This document shows, piece by piece, positions 1 through 7,089 of a DNA stretch of 24,782 nt. The DNA lies in assembly GCF_934643405.1 (NCBI RefSeq), contig NZ_CAKUCL010000088.1, forward strand, positions 1-24,782, given 5' to 3'. The DNA is from an uncultured Actinoplanes sp. GTDB taxonomy: Bacteria; Actinomycetota; Actinomycetes; Mycobacteriales; Micromonosporaceae. The notes beneath the pieces are model-generated. The model searched no databases, was not told the DNA's origin, and saw nothing but the letters and a program-made list of their open reading frames with translations. Position 1 is the stretch's first letter, and each line of letters starts with the position of its first letter. The position numbers were made by a program, and so were the translations under genes.

Positions 1-168
1 GCGTAGCCCGGCGGCGGGCCCGCGGCGTAGCCCGGCGGCGGGCCCCCGACGTGGCCGGGCGGTAGGCCCCCGACGTGGCCGGGCGGTAGGCCCCCGACGT
101 GGCCGGGCGGTAGGCCCCCGACGTGGCCGGGCGGCGGGCCGGCGGCGTGGCCGGGCGGCGGATAGCCT
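1..168 (-). repeat. 24-bp tandem repeat, seven units, coding for the PPGHVGGL-type tail
   Basis: Units start at 1, 25, 49, 73, 97, 121 and 145. The three units from 49 to 120 are identical base for base and the flanking ones are diverged. Each unit encodes eight residues in the frame of the minus-strand gene, so copy-number change would keep the frame. The array runs off the left edge, so the true copy number is not known. Confidence 0.92.
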
Positions 169-794
169 CCCTGGGCCTGGGCTGGATATCCCGGGTAGGG
201 CATGCCGTAGGTGGGCGGGCGCGGCGTCTGGATCGCTGCCCGGCGGCCGAAGAACTCCCTCGGCGCGGTCAGGACGAGGGCGGCGACCACCAGGTAGCCG
301 AGGATCTGGGCGACCGCGAGGGCGACGTTGGTGCCGATCCACCCGCCCGGGTACGCGTCGGACAGCTGGGCACCCAGCGACGCCGGCACCGGGTCACCGG
401 CCCGCTGGGCGCCCACGGTCAACGCGGAGCCGATCCCGCCGAGGATGCCGAGACCGCAGACGATCAGCGTGATGATCCGGGCCGTGTTGCTGCCGCGGCG
501 CAGCGCCAGGCCGAGCAGCAGGTAGAGGGCGAGCACGATCACGGCCAGCAGCAGCGAGACGCCGGCGCCCAGCCAGACGACGGTGGCCAACGGATCCGGG
601 TCGTCGGTGGCGGTGTCGCGGAAGCGGTCCAGCGCGCCGGGGACGACGATGAGCGTGCCGATCGCGTAGAGCAGACCGACCGCGGCCATCACCCACAGCA
701 ACACGGCCGCGGCGGTCACTCCCAGCGGGCGTCTCGCCGTCGGGGCGGGCGGCGGCGCCGCGGCTGCCGGCGGCGGCTGGACTGGGTACGACAT
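1..794 (-). CDS. Four-helix membrane protein with Pro/Gly-rich repeat tail (3' end beyond the left edge)
   Basis: The reading frame starts at the ATG at 794 with a GGGAG ribosome site six bases upstream (801-805) and stays open to base 1, so the C-terminus is missing. A short Pro/Ala-rich cytoplasmic-looking head (residues 1-23) precedes four hydrophobic segments at about 26-52, 72-98, 107-128 and 153-177. After the motif APREFFGRR comes a tail rich in Pro, Gly and Tyr. The tail turns into an 8-residue tandem repeat, PPGHVGGL/PPGYAAG, which continues off the edge. The layout and several motifs (ARIIT before helix 3, DAxPG before helix 4, EFF after it) match the upstream gene at 865-2058, so the two are paralogues. 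No catalytic motif is visible. Function is unknown; a cell-envelope or wall-interacting role is only a guess from the tail. Confidence 0.85.
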   Translation of the reverse strand, partial: MSYPVQPPPAAAAPPPAPTARRPLGVTAAAVLLWVMAAVGLLYAIGTLIVVPGALDRFRDTATDDPDPLATVVWLGAGVSLLLAVIVLALYLLLGLALRRGSNTARIITLIVCGLGILGGIGSALTVGAQRAGDPVPASLGAQLSDAYPGGWIGTNVALAVAQILGYLVVAALVLTAPREFFGRRAAIQTPRPPTYGMPYPGYPAQAQGGYPPPGHAAGPPPGHVGGLPPGHVGGLPPGHVGGLPPGHVGGPPPGYAAGPPPGY

Positions 795-814
795 CGACGA
801 CTCCCGCGGTGATC

Positions 815-860
815 GGTTCGCCCGAACCTACCCCCGCCCGTTGCCGGGCGAGGGCGAACC
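815..860 (-). terminator. Nested hairpin between the two paralogous membrane-protein genes
   Basis: Outer arms GGTTCGCCC (815-823) and GGGCGAACC (852-860) are exact complements. Inside them CGCCCG (835-840) and CGGGCG (845-850) form a second stem around TTGC. It begins five bases after the stop codon of the upstream gene and ends before the ribosome site of the downstream gene. There is no T-run, so it may be a weak terminator, an RNA processing signal or a 3'-end stabiliser. Confidence 0.5.
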
Positions 861-864
861 CGGG

Positions 865-2058
865 TCAGGCCGGATCGGTCGGCGGCTTCGGCGGCCGATC
901 CTCGTCGGTCCGCGGCCACGCGGCCGGGTCGTCGGCCGACGGCGAGGCCGGGGGCTGCGAAGACGGGGGCTGCGAAGACGGCGGCTGGAAGGTCGACGGC
1001 TGCTGAGCCGACGGCTGCTGCGCGGTGGGCGGCTCCCCGAACGGAGGCTGCCCCGGCTGGGCCGACGACGGCGGCGCGAACGGTCCGGCGGGCGGCGGCG
1101 CGTACGGATCCGAGGCGGGCGGCACCTGGCCGGGGTACGGCGGCGGCGGAGTCTGCTGCCCCGGATACGGCGGCGCCGACTGCTGCCCCGGATACGGCGG
1201 CGGCGGAGTCTGCTGCCCCGGGTACGGCGGCGCGGACGGCTGCCCCGGATACGGCGGCGCGGACGGCTGGCCCGGATACGGCGGCCCCGACTGCTGGCCG
1301 GGATACGGCGGCGGCGGGGTCTGCTGCCCCGGGTACGGCGGCAGGCCGGGCGCCGGCTGACCGGGCTGACCCTGCTGCGGCGGGTAGGCCGGGTAGGCGG
1401 GCGGCTGCTGGTACTGCTGACCGGGGTAGTAGCCCTGCGGCTGGCCGCCCGGGTACTGCGGGTCCCAGCCTGCCGCGGCCGGCTTGCGGAAGAACTCGTT
1501 CGAGGCGGGCAGCGCCAGCAGGATCACCGCGCCCAGGATCGCGAGCAGACCGAGCACGGTCAGTGTCGTGGTCAGGCCGGTGTACCAGCCGGGGACGGCG
1601 TCCTCGAGGCGGCGCTGGATCTCGTCGTTGGTCGGGCCGGTGCCGCCGGTGTCCGCGTCCAGGCTTCCGACCAGGGCGTTGCTGCCCAGACCGGCGCCGA
1701 GGCAGCACAGCGAGATGCCGCCGACCACCCAGGTGATGATCCGGGAGGCGTTCTTGCCCTTGGAATCGAAGAAGGACAGCGCCGCGAAGCCGGCTCCGAG
1801 CAGCAGGTTGATCACGCCGCCGACGATGTAGAACGCGGCGATCAGGCTTTCGGCGCCCTCCGCCTCGGTGCCCGAGTACGCGTCGCGAACGGCGTCGCGG
1901 ATGGGGCCGTACGTGGCGAAGGCGGCGATCGCGTTGATCACCTGGATCAAGGCAACGGCGTAGAGCAGGTAGGACGCGACCGTCACGGTGGTCGGACGCG
2001 ACCGTGGTGCGGATGCCGGGTACCCCGGCGCGGGCGCCGGATAGCTCGGAACGGTCAC
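865..2058 (-). CDS. Four-helix membrane protein with PYPGQ-repeat C-terminal tail
   Basis: This 397-residue protein has a GTG start at 2058 with AGGGGG four bases upstream (2063-2068). A Pro/Ala-rich N-terminal head is followed by four hydrophobic segments at roughly 26-48, 72-95, 103-125 and 160-186. A motif EFFRKP then leads into a long disordered tail of about 200 residues containing eight PYPGQ units and a terminal Gln/Pro/Ser stretch. The helical region resembles the neighbouring gene at 1-794, pointing to tandem duplication. Loops contain acidic patches (GTEAEGAE; DADTGGTGPTNDE) but no enzyme motif. Similar tail-bearing small membrane proteins are common in actinomycetes without a known role. 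The 70-bp gap and shared strand suggest co-transcription with the gene at 1-794. Confidence 0.88.
   Translation of the reverse strand: MTVPSYPAPAPGYPASAPRSRPTTVTVASYLLYAVALIQVINAIAAFATYGPIRDAVRDAYSGTEAEGAESLIAAFYIVGGVINLLLGAGFAALSFFDSKGKNASRIITWVVGGISLCCLGAGLGSNALVGSLDADTGGTGPTNDEIQRRLEDAVPGWYTGLTTTLTVLGLLAILGAVILLALPASNEFFRKPAAAGWDPQYPGGQPQGYYPGQQYQQPPAYPAYPPQQGQPGQPAPGLPPYPGQQTPPPPYPGQQSGPPYPGQPSAPPYPGQPSAPPYPGQQTPPPPYPGQQSAPPYPGQQTPPPPYPGQVPPASDPYAPPPAGPFAPPSSAQPGQPPFGEPPTAQQPSAQQPSTFQPPSSQPPSSQPPASPSADDPAAWPRTDEDRPPKPPTDPA
1128..1352 (-). repeat. Imperfect 24/27/30-bp tandem repeats coding for PYPGQ units
   Basis: On the plus strand the core of each unit is CCCGG(A/G)TACGGCGG. Unit length varies because the linker codes either QQTPPP, QQSAP, QQSGP or QPSAP. 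Eight PYPGQ copies can be counted in the translated tail. Confidence 0.85.
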
Positions 2059-2420
2059 AATGCCCCCTATCTAGATCCACTTACGGTATCGGTCGTCCGC
2101 CAGATTCGCGACCGGCCCGCACACGTCGTCACGGTGTGGCAGCATCGGGCGACGATGGACGAAATATCCGGATATACGTCGCTCGTTCGAGGGGCGACAC
2201 CAGCCGAGCATCGCCCCTACACTTCCATCCGTGGCGCCGACTGTGCATCAAGTTCCCAGCGTGACGCCACCTGCCCATCGTGGTCGCCCGCCCCGCATCG
2301 CGCACACCCCGGCCGGGGTCGCCGGGGCCGAGGCTGACCCGATCCGGGCACGCTGCCCATTAGGCCGGCCGCGTGACCACACCGCGGCTGCCCCAGAGCT
2401 GACAAGGACCGGTGAGTCCC
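2059..2420. promoter_or_regulatory. Intergenic region with a 12-bp perfect palindrome (2164-2175)
   Basis: This 362-bp stretch separates two divergent genes and must carry both promoters. ATATCCGGATAT at 2164-2175 is its own reverse complement and lies in a locally AT-rich patch, which is unusual in this sequence, so it is a plausible operator or promoter-proximal element. I could not pick a convincing -35/-10 pair for either gene. Short open frames crossing 2217-2458 have no ribosome site and look spurious. Confidence 0.4.
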
Positions 2421-2597
2421 ATGCCCCATGCCGACACCCTCGACGTCGTTCACCATGACGACACCAGAACCCGCTTCAAAGACGTCCGCTACCAGTTACA
2501 CCGCGACGGCATCCGGATCTGGTCCGACGAGGGCGAACAGGTCGTGACCGACGTACTGATGACACAGGCCTACCGGCAACGGCAGGCGCCGGAGTAG
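2421..2597 (+). CDS. Small hypothetical protein, 58 residues
   Basis: The frame reads MPHADTLDVVHHDDT and ends QAYRQRQAPE, an acidic/His-rich start and a basic end with no membrane segment or Cys motif. An AAGGA element at 2404-2408 lies 12 bases before the ATG at 2421. An in-frame GTG at 2412 is only three bases from it, so the ATG is preferred though the spacing is long. The gene ends eight bases before a strong terminator, which supports a real transcription unit. The sequence RYQLHRDGIRIWSDEGEQVVTD looks like a short beta-rich fold. I do not recognise the family. Confidence 0.6.
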   Translation: MPHADTLDVVHHDDTRTRFKDVRYQLHRDGIRIWSDEGEQVVTDVLMTQAYRQRQAPE

Positions 2598-2604
2598 GAC
2601 AGCG

Positions 2605-2636
2605 AAAAGGCCCCGGGGCAACCCCGGGGCCTTTTT
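2605..2636. terminator. Bidirectional intrinsic terminator between the small gene and clpB
   Basis: Stem GGCCCCGGGG / CCCCGGGGCC with loop CAA (2619-2621) is flanked by AAAA on the left and TTTTT on the right. It therefore works in both directions for the convergent genes at 2421-2597 and 2645-5233. Confidence 0.93.
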
Positions 2637-2644
2637 CTGCGCTC

Positions 2645-5233
2645 TCAGGCCCGTGCCACCGACAGCCCGTCCTTGCCGTCGGCCAGGTCGACCACCACGG
2701 TGTCACCGTCGCGAATCTCGCCGGCCAGCAGCGCCTTCGCCAGCGAGTCACCGATCGCCGACTGCACCAGCCGGCGCAGCGGCCGGGCGCCGTAGATCGG
2801 GTCGTATCCGTGCTCGCCCAGCCACTCGACACCGGCCGGTGTGACCTCGAGGGTGAGCCGCCGCTCGGCCAGCCGGGTGCGCAGCCGGCTCAGCTGGATG
2901 TCGACGATCCGGGTCAGGTCGTCCTTGGTCAGGGCGTGGAAGACCACGATGTCGTCGAGCCGGTTCAGGAACTCGGGCTTGAAGTGCGCCCGCACCACGG
3001 CCAGCACCTCGTCCCGCCGCTCCTCGTCACCCATCGTGAAGTCGGCCGTCTGCGACCCCAGGTTCGAGGTCAGCACCAGGATGGCGTTGCGGAAGTCGAC
3101 CGTACGGCCCTGACCGTCGGTGAGCCGTCCGTCGTCCAGCACCTGCAGCAATACGTCGAAGACGTCCGGATGTGCCTTCTCCACCTCGTCGAGCAGCACC
3201 ACGCTGTACGGACGGCGCCGCACCGCCTCGGTGAGCTGGCCACCCTCCTCGTAGCCGACGTATCCGGGCGGGGCGCCGACCAGCCGCGCGACCGAGTGCT
3301 TCTCGCCGTACTCGCTCATGTCGATCCGGACCATCGCCCGCTCGTCGTCGAACAGGAAGCCGGCCAGCGCCTTCGCCAGCTCGGTCTTGCCGACACCGGT
3401 CGGGCCGAGGAACAGGAAGCTGCCGGTCGGCCGGTCCGGGTCGGCGATACCGGCCCGGGCGCGGCGCACCGCACCGGCGACCGCGGCGACGGCCTCCTCC
3501 TGGCCGACCACCTTGGCGCGCAGCGACTCCTCCATGCGCAGCAGCTTGGCGGTCTCGCCCTCCATCATCCGGCCGGCCGGGATCCCGGTCCACGAGGAGA
3601 TCACCTCGGCGATGTCGTCGGCGCCGACCTCCTCCTTGACCATCGGCGGCTCGCTCTCGACGTTCTCGTCCGCCTCGGCGGCCGACTCCATCTCCTGCTC
3701 GAGCGCCGGGATCTCCTGGTACTGCAGGCGCGACGCCTTCTCCCAGTCCGCGTCGCGCTGCGCGCGCTCCAGCTCGGCCCGGGTCTCGTCGAGCCGCTTC
3801 TTGAGCTCGCCGACCCGGTTCAGCCCGCCGCGCTCGCGCTCCCACCGGGCGTTCAGCGCGGTCAGCTCCTCCTCGCGGTCGGCCAGGTCGCGCTCGAGGC
3901 GGGCCAGCCGGTCACGGGACGCCGCGTCGGTCTCCTTCTCCAGCGCGAGCTTCTCCACCCGCATCCGGTCGACCTGCCGCTGGAGCTGGTCCAGCTCGAC
4001 CGGCCGGGAGTCGATCTCCATGCGCAGGCGGGACGCGGCCTCGTCGATCAGGTCGATCGCCTTGTCCGGCAGGAAGCGGTCACTGATGTACCGGTCGGAC
4101 AGGCTGGCCGCGGCGACCAGCGCGGCGTCGGTGATCTGCACCCGGTGGTGCGCCTCGTACCGGCCCTTGAGCCCGCGCAGGATGCCGATGGTGTCCTCGA
4201 CGGTCGGCTCGCCGACGACGACCGGCTGGAACCGCCGCTCCAGCGCCGGGTCCTTCTCGATGTGCTCGCGGTACTCGTCCAGCGTGGTCGCGCCGACCAT
4301 GCGCAGCTCGCCGCGGGCCAGCATCGGCTTGAGCATGTTGCCGGCGTCCATCGAGCCCTCGCCCTTGCCGGCGCCGACGACGGTGTGCAGCTCGTCCAGG
4401 AAGGTGACGACCTGGCCGTTGGAGCCGCGGATCTCTTCCAGGACGCTCTTGAGCCGCTCCTCGAACTGGCCGCGGTACTGCGCGCCGGCCACCATCGCGC
4501 CCAGGTCGAGCGAGACCAGCCGCTTGTCGCGCAGCGTCTCCGGCACGTCGCCGGCCACGATCCGCTGGGCCAGGCCCTCCACGATCGCGGTCTTGCCGAC
4601 GCCGGGCTCGCCGATCAGCACCGGGTTGTTCTTGGTACGGCGGGAGAGCACCTGCACGACCCGGCGGATCTCGGCGTCCCGGCCGATGACCGGGTCGATC
4701 TTGCCGTCGCGCGCCAGCTGGGTGAGGTCGACGCTGTACTTCTCCAGCGCCTGGTAGGTCTGCTCGGGATCGGCGTTGGTCACCCGGCGCTCGCCGCCAC
4801 GCACCTGCGGGAACGCCGCGACCAGGGCCTCCTCGGTGGCGCCGACGTCCTTCAGCGCGCGGCCCACGGCGCCTCCGACGCGGGCCAGGCCGGCCAGCAG
4901 GTGCTCGGTCGACACGTACTCGTCACCGAGCGGCTTGGAGATCAGCTCGGCCTCCCCGATGGCGTTCACGAACTCGCGGGAGAGGCTGGGCTCGGCCGTG
5001 CTGGCGCCGCGCGCGCTGGGCAGCTGCTCGATCGCGTGGACCGCGACGCGCCGCACGTCGGCCGGGTTGGCGCCGACGGCGCGCAGCAGCGCCGGAGCGG
5101 TCGAACCGCCCGTGTCCAGCAACGAAAGCAGCATGTGCCACGGCTCGACCGTGGCGTGTCCACGACGACCGGCGTCAGCCACCGCACCGGTGATGACGTC
5201 GCGGCTCTTGGTGGTCAAACGTTCGGCGTTCAT
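2645..5233 (-). CDS. clpB: ATP-dependent disaggregase ClpB
   Basis: This 862-residue Hsp100 protein extracts polypeptides from aggregates together with DnaK/DnaJ/GrpE in the cytoplasm. The N-terminal domain (about 1-145, starting MNAERLTTKSRDVI) is followed by AAA+ module 1 with Walker A GEPGVGKT near residue 206 and Walker B FLDELH. A coiled-coil middle domain (about 410-530, rich in Glu/Arg/Leu) distinguishes ClpB from ClpA/ClpC. AAA+ module 2 has GPTGVGKT near 606 and LLDEVEKAH. The length matches the family, and no ClpP-binding loop is expected for ClpB. The start ATG at 5233 has AGGGG five bases upstream. A HAIR operator 33 bases before the start indicates HspR control, as known for clpB in Streptomyces. 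It converges on the terminator at 2605-2636. Confidence 0.98.
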   Translation of the reverse strand: MNAERLTTKSRDVITGAVADAGRRGHATVEPWHMLLSLLDTGGSTAPALLRAVGANPADVRRVAVHAIEQLPSARGASTAEPSLSREFVNAIGEAELISKPLGDEYVSTEHLLAGLARVGGAVGRALKDVGATEEALVAAFPQVRGGERRVTNADPEQTYQALEKYSVDLTQLARDGKIDPVIGRDAEIRRVVQVLSRRTKNNPVLIGEPGVGKTAIVEGLAQRIVAGDVPETLRDKRLVSLDLGAMVAGAQYRGQFEERLKSVLEEIRGSNGQVVTFLDELHTVVGAGKGEGSMDAGNMLKPMLARGELRMVGATTLDEYREHIEKDPALERRFQPVVVGEPTVEDTIGILRGLKGRYEAHHRVQITDAALVAAASLSDRYISDRFLPDKAIDLIDEAASRLRMEIDSRPVELDQLQRQVDRMRVEKLALEKETDAASRDRLARLERDLADREEELTALNARWERERGGLNRVGELKKRLDETRAELERAQRDADWEKASRLQYQEIPALEQEMESAAEADENVESEPPMVKEEVGADDIAEVISSWTGIPAGRMMEGETAKLLRMEESLRAKVVGQEEAVAAVAGAVRRARAGIADPDRPTGSFLFLGPTGVGKTELAKALAGFLFDDERAMVRIDMSEYGEKHSVARLVGAPPGYVGYEEGGQLTEAVRRRPYSVVLLDEVEKAHPDVFDVLLQVLDDGRLTDGQGRTVDFRNAILVLTSNLGSQTADFTMGDEERRDEVLAVVRAHFKPEFLNRLDDIVVFHALTKDDLTRIVDIQLSRLRTRLAERRLTLEVTPAGVEWLGEHGYDPIYGARPLRRLVQSAIGDSLAKALLAGEIRDGDTVVVDLADGKDGLSVARA

Positions 5234-5265
5234 GCGCTCCCCTGAAGCTTCACTCGCTCAGCAGA

Positions 5266-5286
5266 CTTGAGCGTAACCCACTCAAC
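5266..5286. promoter_or_regulatory. HAIR operator (HspR-binding inverted repeat) of clpB
   Basis: CTTGAGC at 5266-5272 and ACTCAAC at 5280-5286 are separated by seven bases. This matches the HAIR consensus CTTGAGT-N7-ACTCAAG at 12 of 14 positions. It lies 32 bases upstream of the clpB start and 59 bases upstream of the divergent transporter start. Confidence 0.9.
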
Positions 5287-5306
5287 TCTACGAGCCCGAC
5301 GCCACC

Positions 5307-5337
5307 TCGACAACGTGAACGGGCGAACGGATAGCGT
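5307..5337 (+). promoter_or_regulatory. Candidate promoter of the MFS transporter gene
   Basis: A -35-like TCGACA (5307-5312) and a -10-like TAGCGT (5332-5337) are 19 bases apart, slightly long. The -10 ends eight bases before the ATG at 5346, so the transcript would have almost no leader. GAGG at 5338-5341 could still serve as a ribosome site. Confidence 0.4.
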
Positions 5338-5345
5338 GAGGAATC

Positions 5346-6566
5346 ATGGCCGGACCCACTCTCACGCCGGCACGGCTCACCCGGCGCCTGCTCCCGCTCG
5401 CGCTGATCTTCGTGGCGGTCGGGCTCTCCACCTCTTTCGTCTACCCCTACCTCGCGTTCTTCCTCACCGACGCGGTCCACGCCGGACCACTGAGGACGAC
5501 GGCCTTCCTGGTCGTCGCGCCGCTCTCCGGCGTACTGATGTCCTGGCTGATCGGCCGCTTCTCGGACCGCCGGCCGATCCGTCGCCGCCTGCTCATCGCC
5601 GCCGCGCTCGCCGGCATCGCCGGCACCGCGCTCACCGCGGTGGTCCGCGACTACTGGGTGTTGCTCGCGATCACCGTGACCCTCACGGCCATCGCCGGGT
5701 CACTCTTCCCGCAGAGCTTCGCGTACGCCCGGCAGGTGCTCGAGCACGGCGATCCCGGCCGGGCCCCGATGGCCATCAGCCTGTTGCGCACCTTGTTCTC
5801 GGTGGCCTGGGTCGGTGGTCCGCCGCTGGCCGCCGTCATCCTGGCGGCCCGGGGCTTCACCGACGTCTACGCCTTCGCGTCGGCGATGTACGCCCTCGCG
5901 TTGATCGTGATCTTCTTCGCACTGCGTGAGGTTCCCGCCCGTACGGTCGTGGCCGGCGCCGATCACGTCGAGGCCAGACCCGCCCCGCGCCGGACGATCG
6001 TCCTGGTCATCGCCGGTTTCGCCGCCGTGCAGGTGACGATGACGCTCGGCGTGCAGGCGATGCCGCTGTTCATCAGCGACGACCTGGGCGGCTCCATCCG
6101 CGACACCGGCCTGATCCTCGGCCTGTGCGCGGCCCTGGAAATCCCCTTCATGATCGGCTTCGGCGCGCTGTCCACCCGGATGCCCCAGCGGCGGCTGATC
6201 CTGCTCGGCATCCTCGCCGCCGTCGCGTACCAGGCGCTGGCGGTCACGGCCACGACGGTGTGGGTGCTGGCCGCGGCCCAGGTGCTCAACGCCGCCTTCA
6301 TCGCGGCGGTGAGCGGGCTGGGCATCTCGTACGTGCAGGATCTGATGCCGGGGCAGCCGGGACGGGCCACCACGATGGTCACCAACACCTTCCCGATCGG
6401 CGGGGTCCTCGCGGCGCCGGCGTTCGGCCTGGCCCAGCACTTCGGCTTCCGTCTCGCGTACGGAATGAACCTGGGCCTCTGTGTCCTGGGTCTACTGCTG
6501 GTGGTCGGGGCCGGTGGCCGCCGGGCGGTTTCGCGCCCGGCGACGCTGGTGTCCGAACATCGGTGA
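5346..6566 (+). CDS. MFS transporter, sugar-efflux (SET) type
   Basis: This 406-residue integral membrane protein has about twelve hydrophobic segments and the MFS loop motif GRFSDRRPIRRR (about residues 63-74) after helix 2. The sequence around RTLFSVAWVGGPPLAAVI (about 155-172) and the start YPYLAFFL resemble the SetA/SetB sugar efflux family, whose members export sugars or sugar analogues by proton exchange. A central basic loop separates the two six-helix halves. The substrate cannot be read from sequence. The gene is divergent from clpB and its start is only 59 bases from the HAIR operator, so heat-shock control is possible. A terminator is not evident before the next gene, which begins 21 bases later. 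Confidence 0.85.
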   Translation: MAGPTLTPARLTRRLLPLALIFVAVGLSTSFVYPYLAFFLTDAVHAGPLRTTAFLVVAPLSGVLMSWLIGRFSDRRPIRRRLLIAAALAGIAGTALTAVVRDYWVLLAITVTLTAIAGSLFPQSFAYARQVLEHGDPGRAPMAISLLRTLFSVAWVGGPPLAAVILAARGFTDVYAFASAMYALALIVIFFALREVPARTVVAGADHVEARPAPRRTIVLVIAGFAAVQVTMTLGVQAMPLFISDDLGGSIRDTGLILGLCAALEIPFMIGFGALSTRMPQRRLILLGILAAVAYQALAVTATTVWVLAAAQVLNAAFIAAVSGLGISYVQDLMPGQPGRATTMVTNTFPIGGVLAAPAFGLAQHFGFRLAYGMNLGLCVLGLLLVVGAGGRRAVSRPATLVSEHR

Positions 6567-6575
6567 TCGTTCGGC

Positions 6576-6581
6576 TACGGT
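6576..6581 (+). promoter_or_regulatory. TACGGT -10 element for a probably leaderless transcript
   Basis: TACGGT fits the actinobacterial TANNNT -10 and ends six bases before the GTG at 6588, placing the expected transcript start at the start codon. No usable ribosome site precedes the GTG (GGGG is only two bases away). Confidence 0.5.
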
Positions 6582-6587
6582 GGGGTT

Positions 6588-7082
6588 GTGCGCGTTCGGG
6601 TGGAGCAGACACCGCTGCCGGGTATCGGTGTGCGGCACGACTTGGTCACTTCGTCTGGCCGGACGGTGGGTGTGGTCTCGCACCGCAACGGCCGCCGTGA
6701 CCTGGTGCTGTACGACGTCGACGACCCGGACGCCTGCCTGGCCTCGATCCCGCTGACCGACGACGAGGCCGAGGCTCTCGCCGACGTGCTCGGCGCCTCG
6801 CTGATGCTGGGCCAGCTCGCCGGCCTGCGGCAACAGGCGGCCGGACTGCTCACCGAGCAGATCGCGCTGCCCGCGGGATCGCCCTTCGTCGGCCGCAAGC
6901 TGGGCGACACGGGGGCGCGCACCCGCACCGGCGCGTCCATCGTGGCGGTGCTGCGCGACCGCGAGGTGGTGCCGTCCCCCGGCCCGTCGTTCGGCTTCGA
7001 GGCGAACGATGTCGTGGTCGCCGTCGGCACCCGCCAGGGTCTGGACGGCTTGACCGCCATCCTGGCCGGCGACACCGACTGA
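6588..7082 (+). CDS. TrkA-C (RCK_C) domain regulatory subunit, KhtT-like
   Basis: This soluble 164-residue protein has an N-terminal part (about 1-80) that resembles the KhtT N-domain and a C-terminal TrkA-C domain (about 85-160). The latter shows the typical pattern ALPAGSPFVGRKLGDTGARTRTGASIVAVLRDREVVPSP-type strand/loop order and ends FEANDVVVAVGT. In Bacillus subtilis KhtT is the cytosolic gate of the K+/H+ antiporter KhtU and responds to nucleotide and pH. Here the gene precedes a KhtU-like antiporter by seven bases, so the two very probably form one complex. The GTG start at 6588 is supported by a well-placed -10 element and absence of a better upstream start. Confidence 0.85.
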   Translation: MRVRVEQTPLPGIGVRHDLVTSSGRTVGVVSHRNGRRDLVLYDVDDPDACLASIPLTDDEAEALADVLGASLMLGQLAGLRQQAAGLLTEQIALPAGSPFVGRKLGDTGARTRTGASIVAVLRDREVVPSPGPSFGFEANDVVVAVGTRQGLDGLTAILAGDTD

Positions 7083-7089
7083 GTCCGCC

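Noticed and set aside
1..168. Possible CRISPR array
   Set aside because: Units are directly adjacent without spacers and encode an in-frame octapeptide repeat.
2231..2458. 75-codon plus-strand frame before the small gene
   Set aside because: Overlaps the better-supported 58-residue frame, has no ribosome site and a Pro/Arg/Ala-biased product.
2810..5245. Long plus-strand open frame (811 codons) opposite clpB
   Set aside because: It is the mirror of a high-GC coding gene; the product is low-complexity Leu/Val/Gly/Asp/Arg-rich with no domain, and clpB on the other strand is unmistakable.
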